From NCBI RefSeq assembly GCF_023195925.1, contig NZ_JALPRE010000003.1, positions 434,001 through 498,000 on the forward strand: DNA of 64,000 bases, given 5' to 3'. Of this stretch, positions 29,472-38,822 are shown in pieces. The DNA comes from Aquimarina acroporae (GTDB taxonomy: Bacteria > Bacteroidota > Bacteroidia > Flavobacteriales > Flavobacteriaceae). How positions within the stretch are numbered: position 1 is the first letter of the stretch; each line of letters begins with the position of its first letter. The notes under the pieces are model-generated. The model worked only from the letters and a program-made list of their open reading frames with translations, ran no database searches and was not told where the DNA came from. The translations under genes and the position numbers were made by a program.

Positions 29472-29801
29472 CTAGTCTTGATTGCTGTCGTCTGTTGTAG
29501 GAGGAGTCACCGGAACCTCTACTTGAACATCGTCAGTATTTACTTTTGAGTCCTGTGCTCCTTGATTATCCATAAGATCTATATTTGATAATAGAATTAA
29601 CACAAGTAGCAAGGTTGCAAGAGTCCATGTGCTTTTATCTAAAAAATCTGTAGTTTTCTTAACACCACCCAATTGTTGTGTGCCTCCGCCTCCGAAAGAA
29701 GAAGATAAACCGCCTCCTTTTGGGTTTTGTACCATAATTACTACAACTAGTAGAAAAGATACAATAACGATTAATATTAAAAAGATTGAAAACGTTGTCA
29801 T
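29472..29801 (-). CDS. secG: Preprotein translocase subunit SecG
   Basis: A 109-residue inner-membrane protein with two transmembrane helices (about residues 3-22 and 54-72). It has the family pattern VVVIMVQNPKGGGLSSSFGGGG between them, plus an acidic C-terminal tail rich in Asp, Val and Thr. SecG assists SecYE in protein export. It begins 7 nt after the preceding TPR-like gene, so the two are co-transcribed. Last gene of the miaB operon. Confidence 0.93.
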   Translation of the reverse strand: MTTFSIFLILIVIVSFLLVVVIMVQNPKGGGLSSSFGGGGTQQLGGVKKTTDFLDKSTWTLATLLLVLILLSNIDLMDNQGAQDSKVNTDDVQVEVPVTPPTTDDSNQD

Positions 29802-29808
29802 TATATTG

Positions 29809-30720
29809 TTATTTATTTTCTTGTAATTTCTTTATTGCTCGAATTTGGTCTGCAAAGAAACCACTTTTTTCGGGATTTTTCAAAATTAATATGTTATAAG
29901 CCTGAATTGCTTTTTTGTAATTTTTTTGAGCCAAATATACTTTGGCTAATGTTTCGGTCATTAATTCGTCTGCAGGAGTTTGATTTTCCTTAGCCAAATT
30001 GCGTGTAGGAGTGTTTTTTGAAGCGGGTTGAATCTTAGGGTTATTGGCAATAAATTCATCGATGAGGTTGAATTTTTCCTCTTGTTTTAGTTTCCCGTCA
30101 GATTCTTTTTTATCTGCATCTATGGTATTTGTTTCCTGTTGATCGAGATCTCTTTCAACTGGTTTCAAAGAGGTTAATTTTAACCATTCTGCAAATGAAT
30201 GTGTCTCTTTTTTTGTAAAATCAAGAGGTTGGTTTATTTGTAAGTTTTCATCAGAGTTTGGGAGCTGTTTATCTTCCTTTTTTTGATGAATTTGTTGTGG
30301 CAGACTTTCTTTTTTTCTGATAGAAAACAACCCTGGATCCAGTACGTCTTCGGCCTCTTTTATTTTCATAGTAACCGCATCATCCATAGCCATTCTAGGT
30401 AATGTTTTTACCTCCTCATGATCGACCACTTCGATATCTGATTTTGTTTTTTTCAGTGTTTCTTGTTCTTGTTTCTCACTTTGAAAGTGATCAGAGGTGA
30501 TAAAGTCAAACAGTACAGCGCGATCTGTGGTGTAAGCTGCGGTAGTTTTAAGCTCCTGGTTATATCTAAAGCTACCTTGGTTTTTAAGAGCTTTGAGTAA
30601 TAAAGGACGAATAGCTTGAAAATAGGGGAACTCCTTCGACACTTTTTCCAAAGTATTGAGCTGCGACGTTTTTAATTGGTCGGGATGCTGTAGTAAATAT
30701 GTGAGTTCCTTTAGATTCAA
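29809..30720 (-). CDS. TPR-like conserved flavobacterial protein
   Basis: A 303-residue protein without signal peptide or membrane segment. It has an N-terminal helical region (NLKELTYLLQHPDQLKTSQLNTLEKV), a long charged and probably disordered middle, and a C-terminal tetratricopeptide-like helix pair (TLAKVYLAQKNYKKAIQAYNILILKNPEKSGFFADQIRAI). No function is known to me. It sits between lptE and secG, 7 nt from secG, so a link to envelope biogenesis or export is suggested only by position. Confidence 0.7.
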   Translation of the reverse strand: MNLKELTYLLQHPDQLKTSQLNTLEKVSKEFPYFQAIRPLLLKALKNQGSFRYNQELKTTAAYTTDRAVLFDFITSDHFQSEKQEQETLKKTKSDIEVVDHEEVKTLPRMAMDDAVTMKIKEAEDVLDPGLFSIRKKESLPQQIHQKKEDKQLPNSDENLQINQPLDFTKKETHSFAEWLKLTSLKPVERDLDQQETNTIDADKKESDGKLKQEEKFNLIDEFIANNPKIQPASKNTPTRNLAKENQTPADELMTETLAKVYLAQKNYKKAIQAYNILILKNPEKSGFFADQIRAIKKLQENK

Positions 30721-30751
30721 GTAGTATGTATTGATGTATTGGTAATTTGGT

Positions 30752-31258
30752 TTACCACCTAGCTAGAGTGGCATTAAACATGTCTTGTGTAATACGTTCA
30801 AAAATAATTTGTAATGCCTCGTCTCTAACAGTGTTTTCTGATTGCGAAGCAGGGTAGTCAAAGAAAAATGAAAAACGTTGTTCTAGATCTTGAGTAGAGT
30901 CTTTGGCGTCATAAAACCTCATATTAACGGCAATAGTAAGTCGGTTTTGAGCTGCAGTAATATCTGAAGTAGCGGTGTTAGGTGAGACATAATCCTGAAC
31001 GATCTCGCCTTCATAAACTATATCACCACCAGATGTTACTAAATCAAGATTTGTTTGGTTTAGAATTAAATCTTGCAATTGATTTGTAAAGGTTTGGTCT
31101 GCACCGGGAAAAATTCTCGGGGATTGATTTTGAAAGAAATTCACCTGAAAGGTCTTCGTGTCTGGAGAAATATTAGTTCCGCTGAAGGAATAAATACCAC
31201 AACTTTGAATCAATGCTAAGGTTAAAAAACCAATAAAAATGTTTCTAATTATATTCAT
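30752..31258 (-). CDS. lptE: LptE-family LPS-assembly lipoprotein
   Basis: A 168-residue lipoprotein (signal ending LIQSC, then GIYSFSG). The GIYSFSGTNISPDTKTFQV start and the ending LQIIFERITQDMFNATLARW fit the Bacteroidota LptE family. LptE plugs the LptD barrel and helps insert lipopolysaccharide into the outer leaflet. It lies 37 bp after the sigma-54 activator gene and 31 bp before the TPR-like gene in a single minus-strand operon. The family call is good; no LptD gene is nearby. Confidence 0.83.
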   Translation of the reverse strand: MNIIRNIFIGFLTLALIQSCGIYSFSGTNISPDTKTFQVNFFQNQSPRIFPGADQTFTNQLQDLILNQTNLDLVTSGGDIVYEGEIVQDYVSPNTATSDITAAQNRLTIAVNMRFYDAKDSTQDLEQRFSFFFDYPASQSENTVRDEALQIIFERITQDMFNATLARW

Positions 31259-31295
31259 TAACTGTGTTGGATCTTAAATGTTTTATTGTACTCGC

Positions 31296-32555
31296 TTACA
31301 GGTCGTATTGCTTAATTTTTCTATATAATGTACGCTCACTAATTCCTAATTCTTCAGCTGCAGCTTTACGTTTTCCTCTATGACGTTCTAACGACTTTTT
31401 AATAAGTTCTAGCTCTTTGTCTTGGAGTGATAAAGTTTCTTCTTCTTCAATTTCTTCTGCAAAATGATATTTATCCTCTTCGCTTACTGCAGGAGTCGAG
31501 GGTTGTGCAATTTGTAAAACCTCAGTAGGAGTTACAGGTTCATTAAAGCGAACTTCTTCTTCGTTTTCTTCTCTATAAATTTTTCTGATGAGCCCCTCAT
31601 TTTCTTTTTGAACTTGTTGTGAGTTACCACTTTGCATCAGTTCCATTGTTAGTTTTTTAAGGTCATTTAGGTCGCTTTTCATATCAAAAAGCACCTTGTA
31701 TAAAATCTCTCTCTCATTGCTAAAGTCGCTCTCTTTTTTGTCAGAAGAAATTACTGCAGGAAGGTTGCTACCTATATTTGGAAGATACCCATGTAATGTC
31801 ACCGCAGAAATTGTTCTGTTCTGTTCAAGGACTGAAATTTGTTCTGCAATGTTGCGTAATTGTCTAATGTTTCCGCTCCAGTGATATTTTTCTAATAAAG
31901 ATATGGCATCATCGGTCAGACGAATCGTAGGCATCTTATATTTGGTTGCAAAATCTGAAGCAAACTTTCTAAATAAGAGGTGTATGTCGTCTTTTCTGTC
32001 GCGTAGAGGGGGTAATAGAATTTCAACAGTACTTAAACGATAGTATAGGTCTTCTCTAAACTTACCTTTTTTAATAGCTTCAAACATGTTTACATTGGTA
32101 GCCGCTACAATGCGAACATCTGTCTTTTGTACTTTTGAAGACCCTACCTTTATGAACTCTCCATTCTCTAACACGCGAAGCAATCGTACTTGAGTGGTTA
32201 AGGGAAGTTCTCCTACTTCATCTAGGAAAATAGTTCCGCCACTAGCTACCTCAAAATAACCATTTCGGGTCTGGGTAGCTCCTGTAAATGCTCCTTTTTC
32301 GTGTCCAAATAATTCACTATCAATGGTTCCTTCAGGAATTGCACCACAGTTTACAGCAATATATTTTCCGTGTTTGCGGTGAGATAGAGAATGTATAATT
32401 TTAGGAATACTTTCTTTACCAACACCACTTTCTCCAGTGACCAATACAGAAATATCGGTTGGAGCTACTTGAATGGCTTTTTCTACAGCACGATTTAGCT
32501 TAGGATCATTTCCTATGATTCCAAATCGTTGTTTTATGGCTTGAACTGATTCCAT
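31296..32555 (-). CDS. Sigma-54-dependent AAA+ transcriptional activator without N-terminal receiver
   Basis: A 419-residue protein. The AAA+ domain begins close to the N-terminus, with Walker A GESGVGKES, the sigma-54 contact loop GAFTGA, Walker B GGTIFLDEVGELP and the arginine-finger region FREDLYYRLS. A long acidic linker (about 260-370) precedes a C-terminal Fis-type helix-turn-helix (KRKAAAEELGISERTLYRKIKQY). It lacks a receiver or GAF sensor domain, so it is probably controlled by abundance or a partner protein. It sits between miaB and lptE, 32 bp after miaB. Target promoters are unknown. Confidence 0.9.
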   Translation of the reverse strand: MESVQAIKQRFGIIGNDPKLNRAVEKAIQVAPTDISVLVTGESGVGKESIPKIIHSLSHRKHGKYIAVNCGAIPEGTIDSELFGHEKGAFTGATQTRNGYFEVASGGTIFLDEVGELPLTTQVRLLRVLENGEFIKVGSSKVQKTDVRIVAATNVNMFEAIKKGKFREDLYYRLSTVEILLPPLRDRKDDIHLLFRKFASDFATKYKMPTIRLTDDAISLLEKYHWSGNIRQLRNIAEQISVLEQNRTISAVTLHGYLPNIGSNLPAVISSDKKESDFSNEREILYKVLFDMKSDLNDLKKLTMELMQSGNSQQVQKENEGLIRKIYREENEEEVRFNEPVTPTEVLQIAQPSTPAVSEEDKYHFAEEIEEEETLSLQDKELELIKKSLERHRGKRKAAAEELGISERTLYRKIKQYDL

Positions 32556-32587
32556 ATGATAGTAAACGTTAAGAGTTTAAATCTTTA

Positions 32588-34033
32588 TTAATTATTATCA
32601 GAATATCCTACAGCTTCCCCTAATAGAGTAGCGCTTGTGCACTCGTCAATATGCACCATAACAAAGTCTCCGATTTTATATTCTCCTTTAGGGAAAACAG
32701 CTACAGTGTTTTGAGTTGTTCTTCCGCTCCAGTGTGCATCAGATTTTTTAGACTCTTTTTCAATAAGGATTTCTACGGTTTTACCCACAAATGCCTGATG
32801 TCTATATTCACTATGTTTTCTTTGCAGTTCTATGACCTCGGCTAATCTTCGTTTCTTTATGTCTTCTGGTACATCATCTACCATTTTTCTGGCAGCAAGA
32901 GTACCAGGTCTTTCAGAATATGCAAACATAAAACCATACTCATATTTTACATATTCCATAAGAGATAAAGTGTCTTGGTGATCCTCTTCTGTTTCTGTTG
33001 GGAAACCGGTAATAATGTCTTGAGAAATGGCGCATTCAGGTATTATCGACTTGATATTGTCTATTAAATCGAAATATTCCTGTCGAGTGTGCAGGCGATT
33101 CATTTCTTTTAAAATTCTATCACTACCACTTTGTATTGGTAGGTGAATGTATTTACAAATGTTTTGGTGTTTTGCCATTACATTGATTACATCCAATGTC
33201 ATATCTTGTGGATTAGACGTTGTAAATCGCAATCTTAATTTTGGGTGCTTTTCTGCTACCATATCCAAAAGCTTGGCAAAGTTTACTGCTGTTGCTTTTT
33301 GGAAATCACTGGCTTTTTCAAAATCTTTTTTCAATCCACCGCCATACCATAAATAACTATCGACATTTTGACCAAGCAGTGTTACTTCTTTGAAATTTTG
33401 CGCAACAAGTTCATCTATTTCTTCAAGAATACTTTGAGGGTCGCGACTACGTTCTCTTCCTCTGGTGAAAGGAACTACACAAAAGGTACACATATTATCA
33501 CAACCACGGGTTATAGATACAAATGCAGAAACGCCATTGCTTTGTAGTCTAACAGGAGAAATGTCACCATAAGTTTCTTCTTTAGAAAGAATAACATTAA
33601 CTGCATTGCGGCCAGCATCGACCTCCTCAATAAGATTAGGGAGATCTTTGTAGGCATCTGGTCCAACGACTAGGTCTACAATTTTCTCTTCTTCAAGAAA
33701 TTTACTTTTCAGACGTTCGGCCATGCATCCCAGAACGCCTACCTTCATTCTTGGGTTGATCTTTTTTACAGCATTATATTTTTCTAGTCTTTTTCGAACT
33801 GTCTGTTCTGCCTTTTCACGAATAGAGCAGGTGTTTACTAGGACAAGATCAGCATCTTCAAGATCTTGTGTGGTGTTAAAACCTTCTTTAGCCAGAATAG
33901 AAGCTACTATCTCACTATCGCTAAAATTCATCTGGCAGCCGTAACTCTCTATAAAAAGTTTACGTTGGTTTTCTTTTTTCTGATCTAGTATCAGAGGTTG
34001 TCCTTGTTTGTTTTCGTCTATAATCTTCTCCAT
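32588..34033 (-). CDS. miaB: tRNA-2-methylthio-N6-dimethylallyladenosine synthase MiaB
   Basis: About 481 residues. The UPF0004 domain has the three iron-sulfur cysteines in [22 protein letters not shown] and [10 protein letters not shown] radical-SAM domain follows with [19 protein letters not shown], then a C-terminal TRAM domain. It adds the methylthio group at tRNA position A37. I chose the ATG at 34033; the frame extends 13 residues to 34072, but a strong promoter at 34070-34101 overlaps that region, which excludes the longer form. First gene of the operon miaB, sigma-54 activator, lptE, TPR-like, secG. Confidence 0.95.
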   Translation of the reverse strand: MEKIIDENKQGQPLILDQKKENQRKLFIESYGCQMNFSDSEIVASILAKEGFNTTQDLEDADLVLVNTCSIREKAEQTVRKRLEKYNAVKKINPRMKVGVLGCMAERLKSKFLEEEKIVDLVVGPDAYKDLPNLIEEVDAGRNAVNVILSKEETYGDISPVRLQSNGVSAFVSITRGCDNMCTFCVVPFTRGRERSRDPQSILEEIDELVAQNFKEVTLLGQNVDSYLWYGGGLKKDFEKASDFQKATAVNFAKLLDMVAEKHPKLRLRFTTSNPQDMTLDVINVMAKHQNICKYIHLPIQSGSDRILKEMNRLHTRQEYFDLIDNIKSIIPECAISQDIITGFPTETEEDHQDTLSLMEYVKYEYGFMFAYSERPGTLAARKMVDDVPEDIKKRRLAEVIELQRKHSEYRHQAFVGKTVEILIEKESKKSDAHWSGRTTQNTVAVFPKGEYKIGDFVMVHIDECTSATLLGEAVGYSDNN

Positions 34034-34069
34034 AAAAATATTCCTTACCCAATTGAGGCAAATAATGTG

Positions 34070-34101
34070 CAAAGATACTTTTTAATACGATTTATGACAA
34101 A
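34070..34101 (-). promoter_or_regulatory. Predicted miaB operon promoter
   Basis: On the minus strand, TTTG (34098-34101), 20 nt, then TATCTTTG (34070-34077). This matches both elements of the Bacteroidota consensus and would give a leader of about 35 nt. Confidence 0.65.
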
Positions 34102-34162
34102 GTGGCAGGGTTTTATTTTGAAAAAATCTATATTTGAGTGATACAACTAAAAAATAAACATT

Positions 34163-34945
34163 ATGCAAGCTGATAAACTTTTTGAAAAAATAGAAAATAA
34201 TAATCCTGTAGATTTTGGAGATATCTTCACCAAAAGTATCGATTTGTTTAAAAAGGTTTGGTCTCAGGGGTTTATACATTTACTCATTTCTATGCTGATT
34301 GTTCTTCCGTTGGTTCTGATAATGTATATTCCGATTTTTGCTCTGGCAGGTTTAGCAGGGTTTGAGCCCGGTTATTCTGGTTATGATTATGGTCATGAAG
34401 AATTATCTGTTGGGTTGGGTATTTTGTTTGTTATTCTTGTAATAGTTATGTCAATGTTAGCATCAGCTTTTCAACTGGGTATCATGGCTCATTTTTATAA
34501 AGTCTGTAAACAAGCAGATATGGGATCTTCTATAAGTTCAAGTTATTTTATGTTTTTCAAAGGGAAATACCTGGGAAAGATCTTTACTCTAGCCATAGCT
34601 TCTTTTGGTATCGCTTTATTGGCTGCGTTACTATGTTATTTGCCTATTTTTTATGTAATGGTTCCACTACAATTAATAGGGGTAATATTTGCATTTAACC
34701 CAGATGTTGGGACTTCTGATATTATTAAAGCTAGTTTTAAGTTAGGGAATAAAGTATGGTTAGTGGCTTTTGGGTTAATTCTTATTTCGTCTATGTTGGC
34801 TCAGTTTGTCGGTTTTTTATTGTGTGTAATAGGAGTGTTCTTTACAGCTTCTTTTGTGTATTTGCCCATATATTTCTTGTATAAAGATAGTATAGGATTT
34901 GAGGATGATGAAACAAAAAATGAGGGTTCTATATTAATAGAATGA
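34163..34945 (+). CDS. Conserved integral membrane protein of unknown function
   Basis: A 260-residue polytopic protein: an N-terminal cytoplasmic segment (MQADKLFEKIENNNPVDFGD), then about six transmembrane helices and a charged tail (DSIGFEDDETKNEG). Short helices IDLFKKVWSQGF and IIKASFKLGNKVWLVAF occur twice in similar form, suggesting an internal duplication. I do not recognise a function; similar flavobacterial proteins are often mislabelled. It is divergent from miaB and 107 bp upstream of topA. A -7-like TATATTTG lies at 34129-34136. Confidence 0.72.
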   Translation: MQADKLFEKIENNNPVDFGDIFTKSIDLFKKVWSQGFIHLLISMLIVLPLVLIMYIPIFALAGLAGFEPGYSGYDYGHEELSVGLGILFVILVIVMSMLASAFQLGIMAHFYKVCKQADMGSSISSSYFMFFKGKYLGKIFTLAIASFGIALLAALLCYLPIFYVMVPLQLIGVIFAFNPDVGTSDIIKASFKLGNKVWLVAFGLILISSMLAQFVGFLLCVIGVFFTASFVYLPIYFLYKDSIGFEDDETKNEGSILIE

Positions 34946-35024
34946 TAATTTTAAGTGCAACTTATACAAGGTTGTTTTTTGAACTTATTTTTATATAATG
35001 AATCCTGATATCAATTTTTTGATA

Positions 35025-35032
35025 TACTTTTG
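35025..35032 (+). promoter_or_regulatory. Predicted topA -7 box
   Basis: TACTTTTG, 20 nt before the topA ATG; -33 element not clear. Confidence 0.4.
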
Positions 35033-35052
35033 TGGTCTGAAATTAAAGGATT

Positions 35053-37545
35053 ATGGCTAAGAATTTAGTGATAGTGGAGTCGCCTGCTAAGGCTAAAACT
35101 ATAGAAAAATTTCTCGGAAAAGATTTTACGGTAGCATCAAGTTTTGGGCACATCGCAGATTTGCCTGCAAAAGAGCTTGGAGTAGATGTAGATGGTGGAT
35201 TTACACCCAAATATATAGTCTCAAAGGATAAGAAAGATGTTGTAAAAAAACTTAAGGATTTATCGAAGAAAGCAGAGATAGTTTGGTTAGCAAGTGATGA
35301 AGACCGAGAAGGAGAAGCAATAGCATGGCATCTTGCAGAAACTCTAAAATTGGATAAAACTAAAACGAAGAGGATTGTTTTTCATGAGATTACTAAAAAT
35401 GCTATTTTAAAAGCTATAGAAAACCCGAGGTCGATTGATTATAATCTAGTAAATGCGCAGCAGGCAAGACGAGTGCTGGATAGATTGGTGGGTTATGAGT
35501 TGTCACCTGTGTTATGGCGTAAGGTAAAAGGAGGATTGTCTGCCGGAAGAGTGCAATCTGTTTCGGTCCGATTGATTGTTGAGAGAGAGCGCGATATTAT
35601 AGGTTTTACCCCAGAAGCATCTTACAGAATTGATGCTGAATTTTCAAATGAGAAAGGGAAATCTTTTAAAGCCAAACTTCCTAAGAATTTTAAAACCAGA
35701 GAAGAGGCAGAGGATTTCTTAAAAAAGAATATTGGAGCATCTTTTAAAGTTGCAGATTTAACTACAAAGCCAGCAAAAAAATCTCCTGCACCGCCATTTA
35801 CAACATCAACTTTACAGCAGGAAGCATCTAGAAAACTATACTTTTCAGTAAGTAGAACCATGACGATGGCGCAACGATTGTATGAAGCAGGTTTAATAAC
35901 CTATATGAGGACAGATAGTGTTAATCTTTCCGTTGAAGCTCAAAATGGTGCCAAAGCAGAGATTGTTTCTGCCTATGGTGAAGAATACAGTAACCCAAGA
36001 CAATATAAAGGTAAATCTAAGGGAGCGCAAGAAGCTCACGAAGCTATTCGTCCAACAGATTTCTCCAGGCATACAGTAAATGTAGATTATGATCAGCAAA
36101 GATTATATGAGCTCATATGGAAACGTGCTATCGCTTCTCAAATGAGTGATGCTAGGTTAGAAAGAACCAATGTCAAGATAGAATCAAATGGTCATAATGA
36201 ACAATTTACGGCAAATGGAGAGGTGATCAAGTTTGAAGGATTTTTAAAGGTTTATCTTGAAGGAAACGATGATGAAGATGAAGAACAAGAAGGAATTCTT
36301 CCTGCAATGAAGGTGAAAGAAGCGTTGTATAACTCTTTTATTTCAGCTACAGAAAGGTTTACTCGGCCACCTAGTCGTTACACAGAGGCGTCTCTAGTAA
36401 AAAAGTTAGAAGAATTAGGTATTGGTCGTCCTTCTACATATGCTCCAACTATTTCTACTATTCAAAACAGGAACTATGTGGAGAAAGGTGCTAAGGAAGG
36501 AGAAATGCGTAAGTATACTCAGATGATCCTTTCGGGAGATGCTATTGAAGAGAAAAACTTATCAGAAAAAGTAGGTAGTGACAAAGGGAAATTAATACCT
36601 ACTGATGTGGGGATGGTTGTAAATGATTTCTTGGTGAATCATTTTTCGTCAATTCTCGATTATAATTTTACCGCAAAAGTAGAACAAGATTTTGATGAAA
36701 TTGCAGATGGACAAGAAGATTGGACACATGTAATGAAAGAATTCTACAAAGAGTTTCATCCAATAGTTGAAGATGTAGCGCAAAATGCTGATCGAGAAGT
36801 AGGTGAACGCGTTTTGGGTGAAGATCCTGCCAGCGGTAAAGTAGTAAGTGTTCGTTTAGGTAAATTTGGTCCTATGGTTCAGATAGGTACTGCAGAAGAT
36901 GAAGATAAACCAAAATTTGCAAGCTTACCTCCAGGTCAGACGTTGAGTAGTATTACTTTTGAGGAGGCCATGGATCTTTTTCAATTGCCTAAAGAATTAG
37001 GAGAGTACAAAGGAGAAACCTTGGTAGTGAATAATGGGCGATTTGGTCCATATGTTAGATTTGGAGAAAAGTTCGTTTCATTAGCCAAAGGAGAAGATCC
37101 ATTAAGCATTACGCTGGATAGAGCAAAAGAGCTTATAGATGAAAAAGAAAAAGCTGACGCTCCTATATATGTATATGAAAACCTACCGGTTCAAAAAGGT
37201 AAAGGGCGATTTGGTCCTTTTATTAAGTGGAACGGAATGTTTATCAATGTAAATAAGAAGTACGATTTTGATAATTTATCTGACGAAGATATTGTAAAGC
37301 TTATTGAAGAAAAAAAGCAAAAAGAAATTGATAAAGTAATTCATAATTGGGAAGAAGAAGGTATTAGAGTAGAAAAAGCAAGATGGGGTAGAAGTAATAT
37401 CATTAAAGGGAAAACCAAGATAGAATTGCCAAAAACTGTAGATGCTTCAAAACTCACCTTGGAGAAAGTAAAGGATCTTATCGAAAAGAATGCTCCAAAG
37501 AAAAAGACAGCCAAAAAGAAAAAAACTACTACCAAAAAGAAATAA
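35053..37545 (+). CDS. topA: DNA topoisomerase I (type IA)
   Basis: An 830-residue enzyme that relaxes negative supercoils. The Toprim domain is at the start (VIVESPAKAKTIEKFLG, then ASDEDREGEAIAWHL). The active-site tyrosine is in the GLITYMRTDSVNLS motif. The helix-hairpin region SLVKKLEELGIGRPSTYAPT is also present. Instead of the C-terminal Cys4 zinc fingers of E. coli TopA, it has several Toprim_C-ext repeats (GKFGPMVQIG, GRFGPYVRFG, GRFGPFIKWN) and a lysine-rich tail, as usual in Bacteroidota. It is followed after 3 nt by the arginase-fold gene, so the two are co-transcribed. Confidence 0.97.
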   Translation: MAKNLVIVESPAKAKTIEKFLGKDFTVASSFGHIADLPAKELGVDVDGGFTPKYIVSKDKKDVVKKLKDLSKKAEIVWLASDEDREGEAIAWHLAETLKLDKTKTKRIVFHEITKNAILKAIENPRSIDYNLVNAQQARRVLDRLVGYELSPVLWRKVKGGLSAGRVQSVSVRLIVERERDIIGFTPEASYRIDAEFSNEKGKSFKAKLPKNFKTREEAEDFLKKNIGASFKVADLTTKPAKKSPAPPFTTSTLQQEASRKLYFSVSRTMTMAQRLYEAGLITYMRTDSVNLSVEAQNGAKAEIVSAYGEEYSNPRQYKGKSKGAQEAHEAIRPTDFSRHTVNVDYDQQRLYELIWKRAIASQMSDARLERTNVKIESNGHNEQFTANGEVIKFEGFLKVYLEGNDDEDEEQEGILPAMKVKEALYNSFISATERFTRPPSRYTEASLVKKLEELGIGRPSTYAPTISTIQNRNYVEKGAKEGEMRKYTQMILSGDAIEEKNLSEKVGSDKGKLIPTDVGMVVNDFLVNHFSSILDYNFTAKVEQDFDEIADGQEDWTHVMKEFYKEFHPIVEDVAQNADREVGERVLGEDPASGKVVSVRLGKFGPMVQIGTAEDEDKPKFASLPPGQTLSSITFEEAMDLFQLPKELGEYKGETLVVNNGRFGPYVRFGEKFVSLAKGEDPLSITLDRAKELIDEKEKADAPIYVYENLPVQKGKGRFGPFIKWNGMFINVNKKYDFDNLSDEDIVKLIEEKKQKEIDKVIHNWEEEGIRVEKARWGRSNIIKGKTKIELPKTVDASKLTLEKVKDLIEKNAPKKKTAKKKKTTTKKK

Positions 37546-37548
37546 ACA

Positions 37549-38712
37549 ATGTCTTTCGAATTTCTTGCTCCGGTAAGCGATTTAGTTGCCGCCCACACCA
37601 AATTGCTTTCAGATCAATCTTTGGGAAAAAGAATAAATATTCACACCGTAGAAAATGGTATTCCTGAACTTGATAAAGTAGATATTGCTATCATAGGGAT
37701 TCAGGAAAATAGAAATGATGAAGACTTTTTAGGTGAGAAATTAAATTTTGATGCCATCCGAAAATCTATCTATGAATTATATCCTGGGAATTGGGATACA
37801 CAAATAGTAGATCTTGGAGATGTGTTGCCTGGTAATGAAGTGAGTGACACCTATTATCTTGTGCAAGAGGTGTTGTCTACTTTGCTTCAAAAAAATATTA
37901 TCCCTATCGTTATAGGAGGTAGTCAGGATTTGGTATACGCACAATATCGAGCTTTTGACATTTTAGAACGTATGGTAAATTTGGCAAATGTAGATGCCAG
38001 GTTTGACTTGGGAAATTCTGCGCAACCCATTACCAATAAATCTTTTGTAGGTAAAATAATAGTAGAGCAACCATACAATCTGTTTAATTATAGTAATATA
38101 GGATATCAAACCTATTTCAATTCTCAAGAGGAAATAGATCTTATAGAAAAATTATATTTTGATGCGTATCGCTTGGGAGAAGTAATTTCAGATGTAACTA
38201 TTGTAGAGCCTATAATGAGGGATGCAGATATTGTGTCTATAGATTTAGGGGTATTAAATTCAAATAGTTTACAAGGAGCTATAGCTTCGCCAAATGGTTT
38301 TGACGGACGAGAGATTTGTGCGATATCTAGATACGCTGGAATAAGTGATAAAGTTAAAAGTTTTGGTATATACGAATTCAAAAACTTTAAAAATGAGGAT
38401 ACTGCGTCCTTATTAATAGCTCAGATCATTTGGTATTTTATAGAAGGTGTTAACTATAGATCCAATGAACTTGATGTAAAAAAATTAAAAAGCACATTAC
38501 ATTATAATGTCCCAATCGAAGATGAAATATTATCTTTTTATAAGAGTGCAAAAACAGGAAGATGGTGGATAGAAATACCATTTATTTCGTCTGGCAATAA
38601 TAAATTGAAAAGACATACGTTATTACCTTGCACATACAACGATTATGAGCGTGCTTGTAATCAAGAAATACCTGAAAGATGGTATAAGGCAAAACGAAAA
38701 AACGAAGTTTAA
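37549..38712 (+). CDS. Arginase/formimidoylglutamase-fold protein with degenerate metal site
   Basis: A 387-residue ureohydrolase-fold protein. Family landmarks are recognisable but altered: GGSQD at 123-127 replaces GGDHS, VDARFDLG at 148-155 replaces DAHxD, and SIDLG at 230-234 replaces SxDxD. Thus the His of GGDH, the His of DAHxD and the last Asp of SxDxD are Q126, R151 and G234, and only D149, D153 and D232 remain. A binuclear manganese centre is unlikely, so this is probably a pseudo-enzyme despite automatic names such as formimidoylglutamase. It is coupled to topA and lies 110 bp upstream of gldK, which points to a structural or regulatory role; this is inference. Confidence 0.78.
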   Translation: MSFEFLAPVSDLVAAHTKLLSDQSLGKRINIHTVENGIPELDKVDIAIIGIQENRNDEDFLGEKLNFDAIRKSIYELYPGNWDTQIVDLGDVLPGNEVSDTYYLVQEVLSTLLQKNIIPIVIGGSQDLVYAQYRAFDILERMVNLANVDARFDLGNSAQPITNKSFVGKIIVEQPYNLFNYSNIGYQTYFNSQEEIDLIEKLYFDAYRLGEVISDVTIVEPIMRDADIVSIDLGVLNSNSLQGAIASPNGFDGREICAISRYAGISDKVKSFGIYEFKNFKNEDTASLLIAQIIWYFIEGVNYRSNELDVKKLKSTLHYNVPIEDEILSFYKSAKTGRWWIEIPFISSGNNKLKRHTLLPCTYNDYERACNQEIPERWYKAKRKNEV

Positions 38713-38753
38713 CATTTTTATTAGGCAGATTTAAGGTTTTTTTTAGAAAAAAA

Positions 38754-38784
38754 TTGTTTTTCTGAAAATAAATAAATAGGTTTA
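38754..38784 (+). promoter_or_regulatory. Possible gldK operon promoter
   Basis: TTG (38754-38756), 20 nt, then TAGGTTTA (38777-38784), one base off the -7 consensus. Leader of about 38 nt to the gldK ATG. Confidence 0.4.
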
Positions 38785-38822
38785 CGTCCTTAAATCTAGA
38801 AGATCTTAACCTAAAACACGTT

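Noticed and set aside
37549..38712. Functional formimidoylglutamase or arginase (histidine or arginine breakdown)
   Set aside because: Metal ligands are missing and no hut or arginine catabolism genes are nearby.
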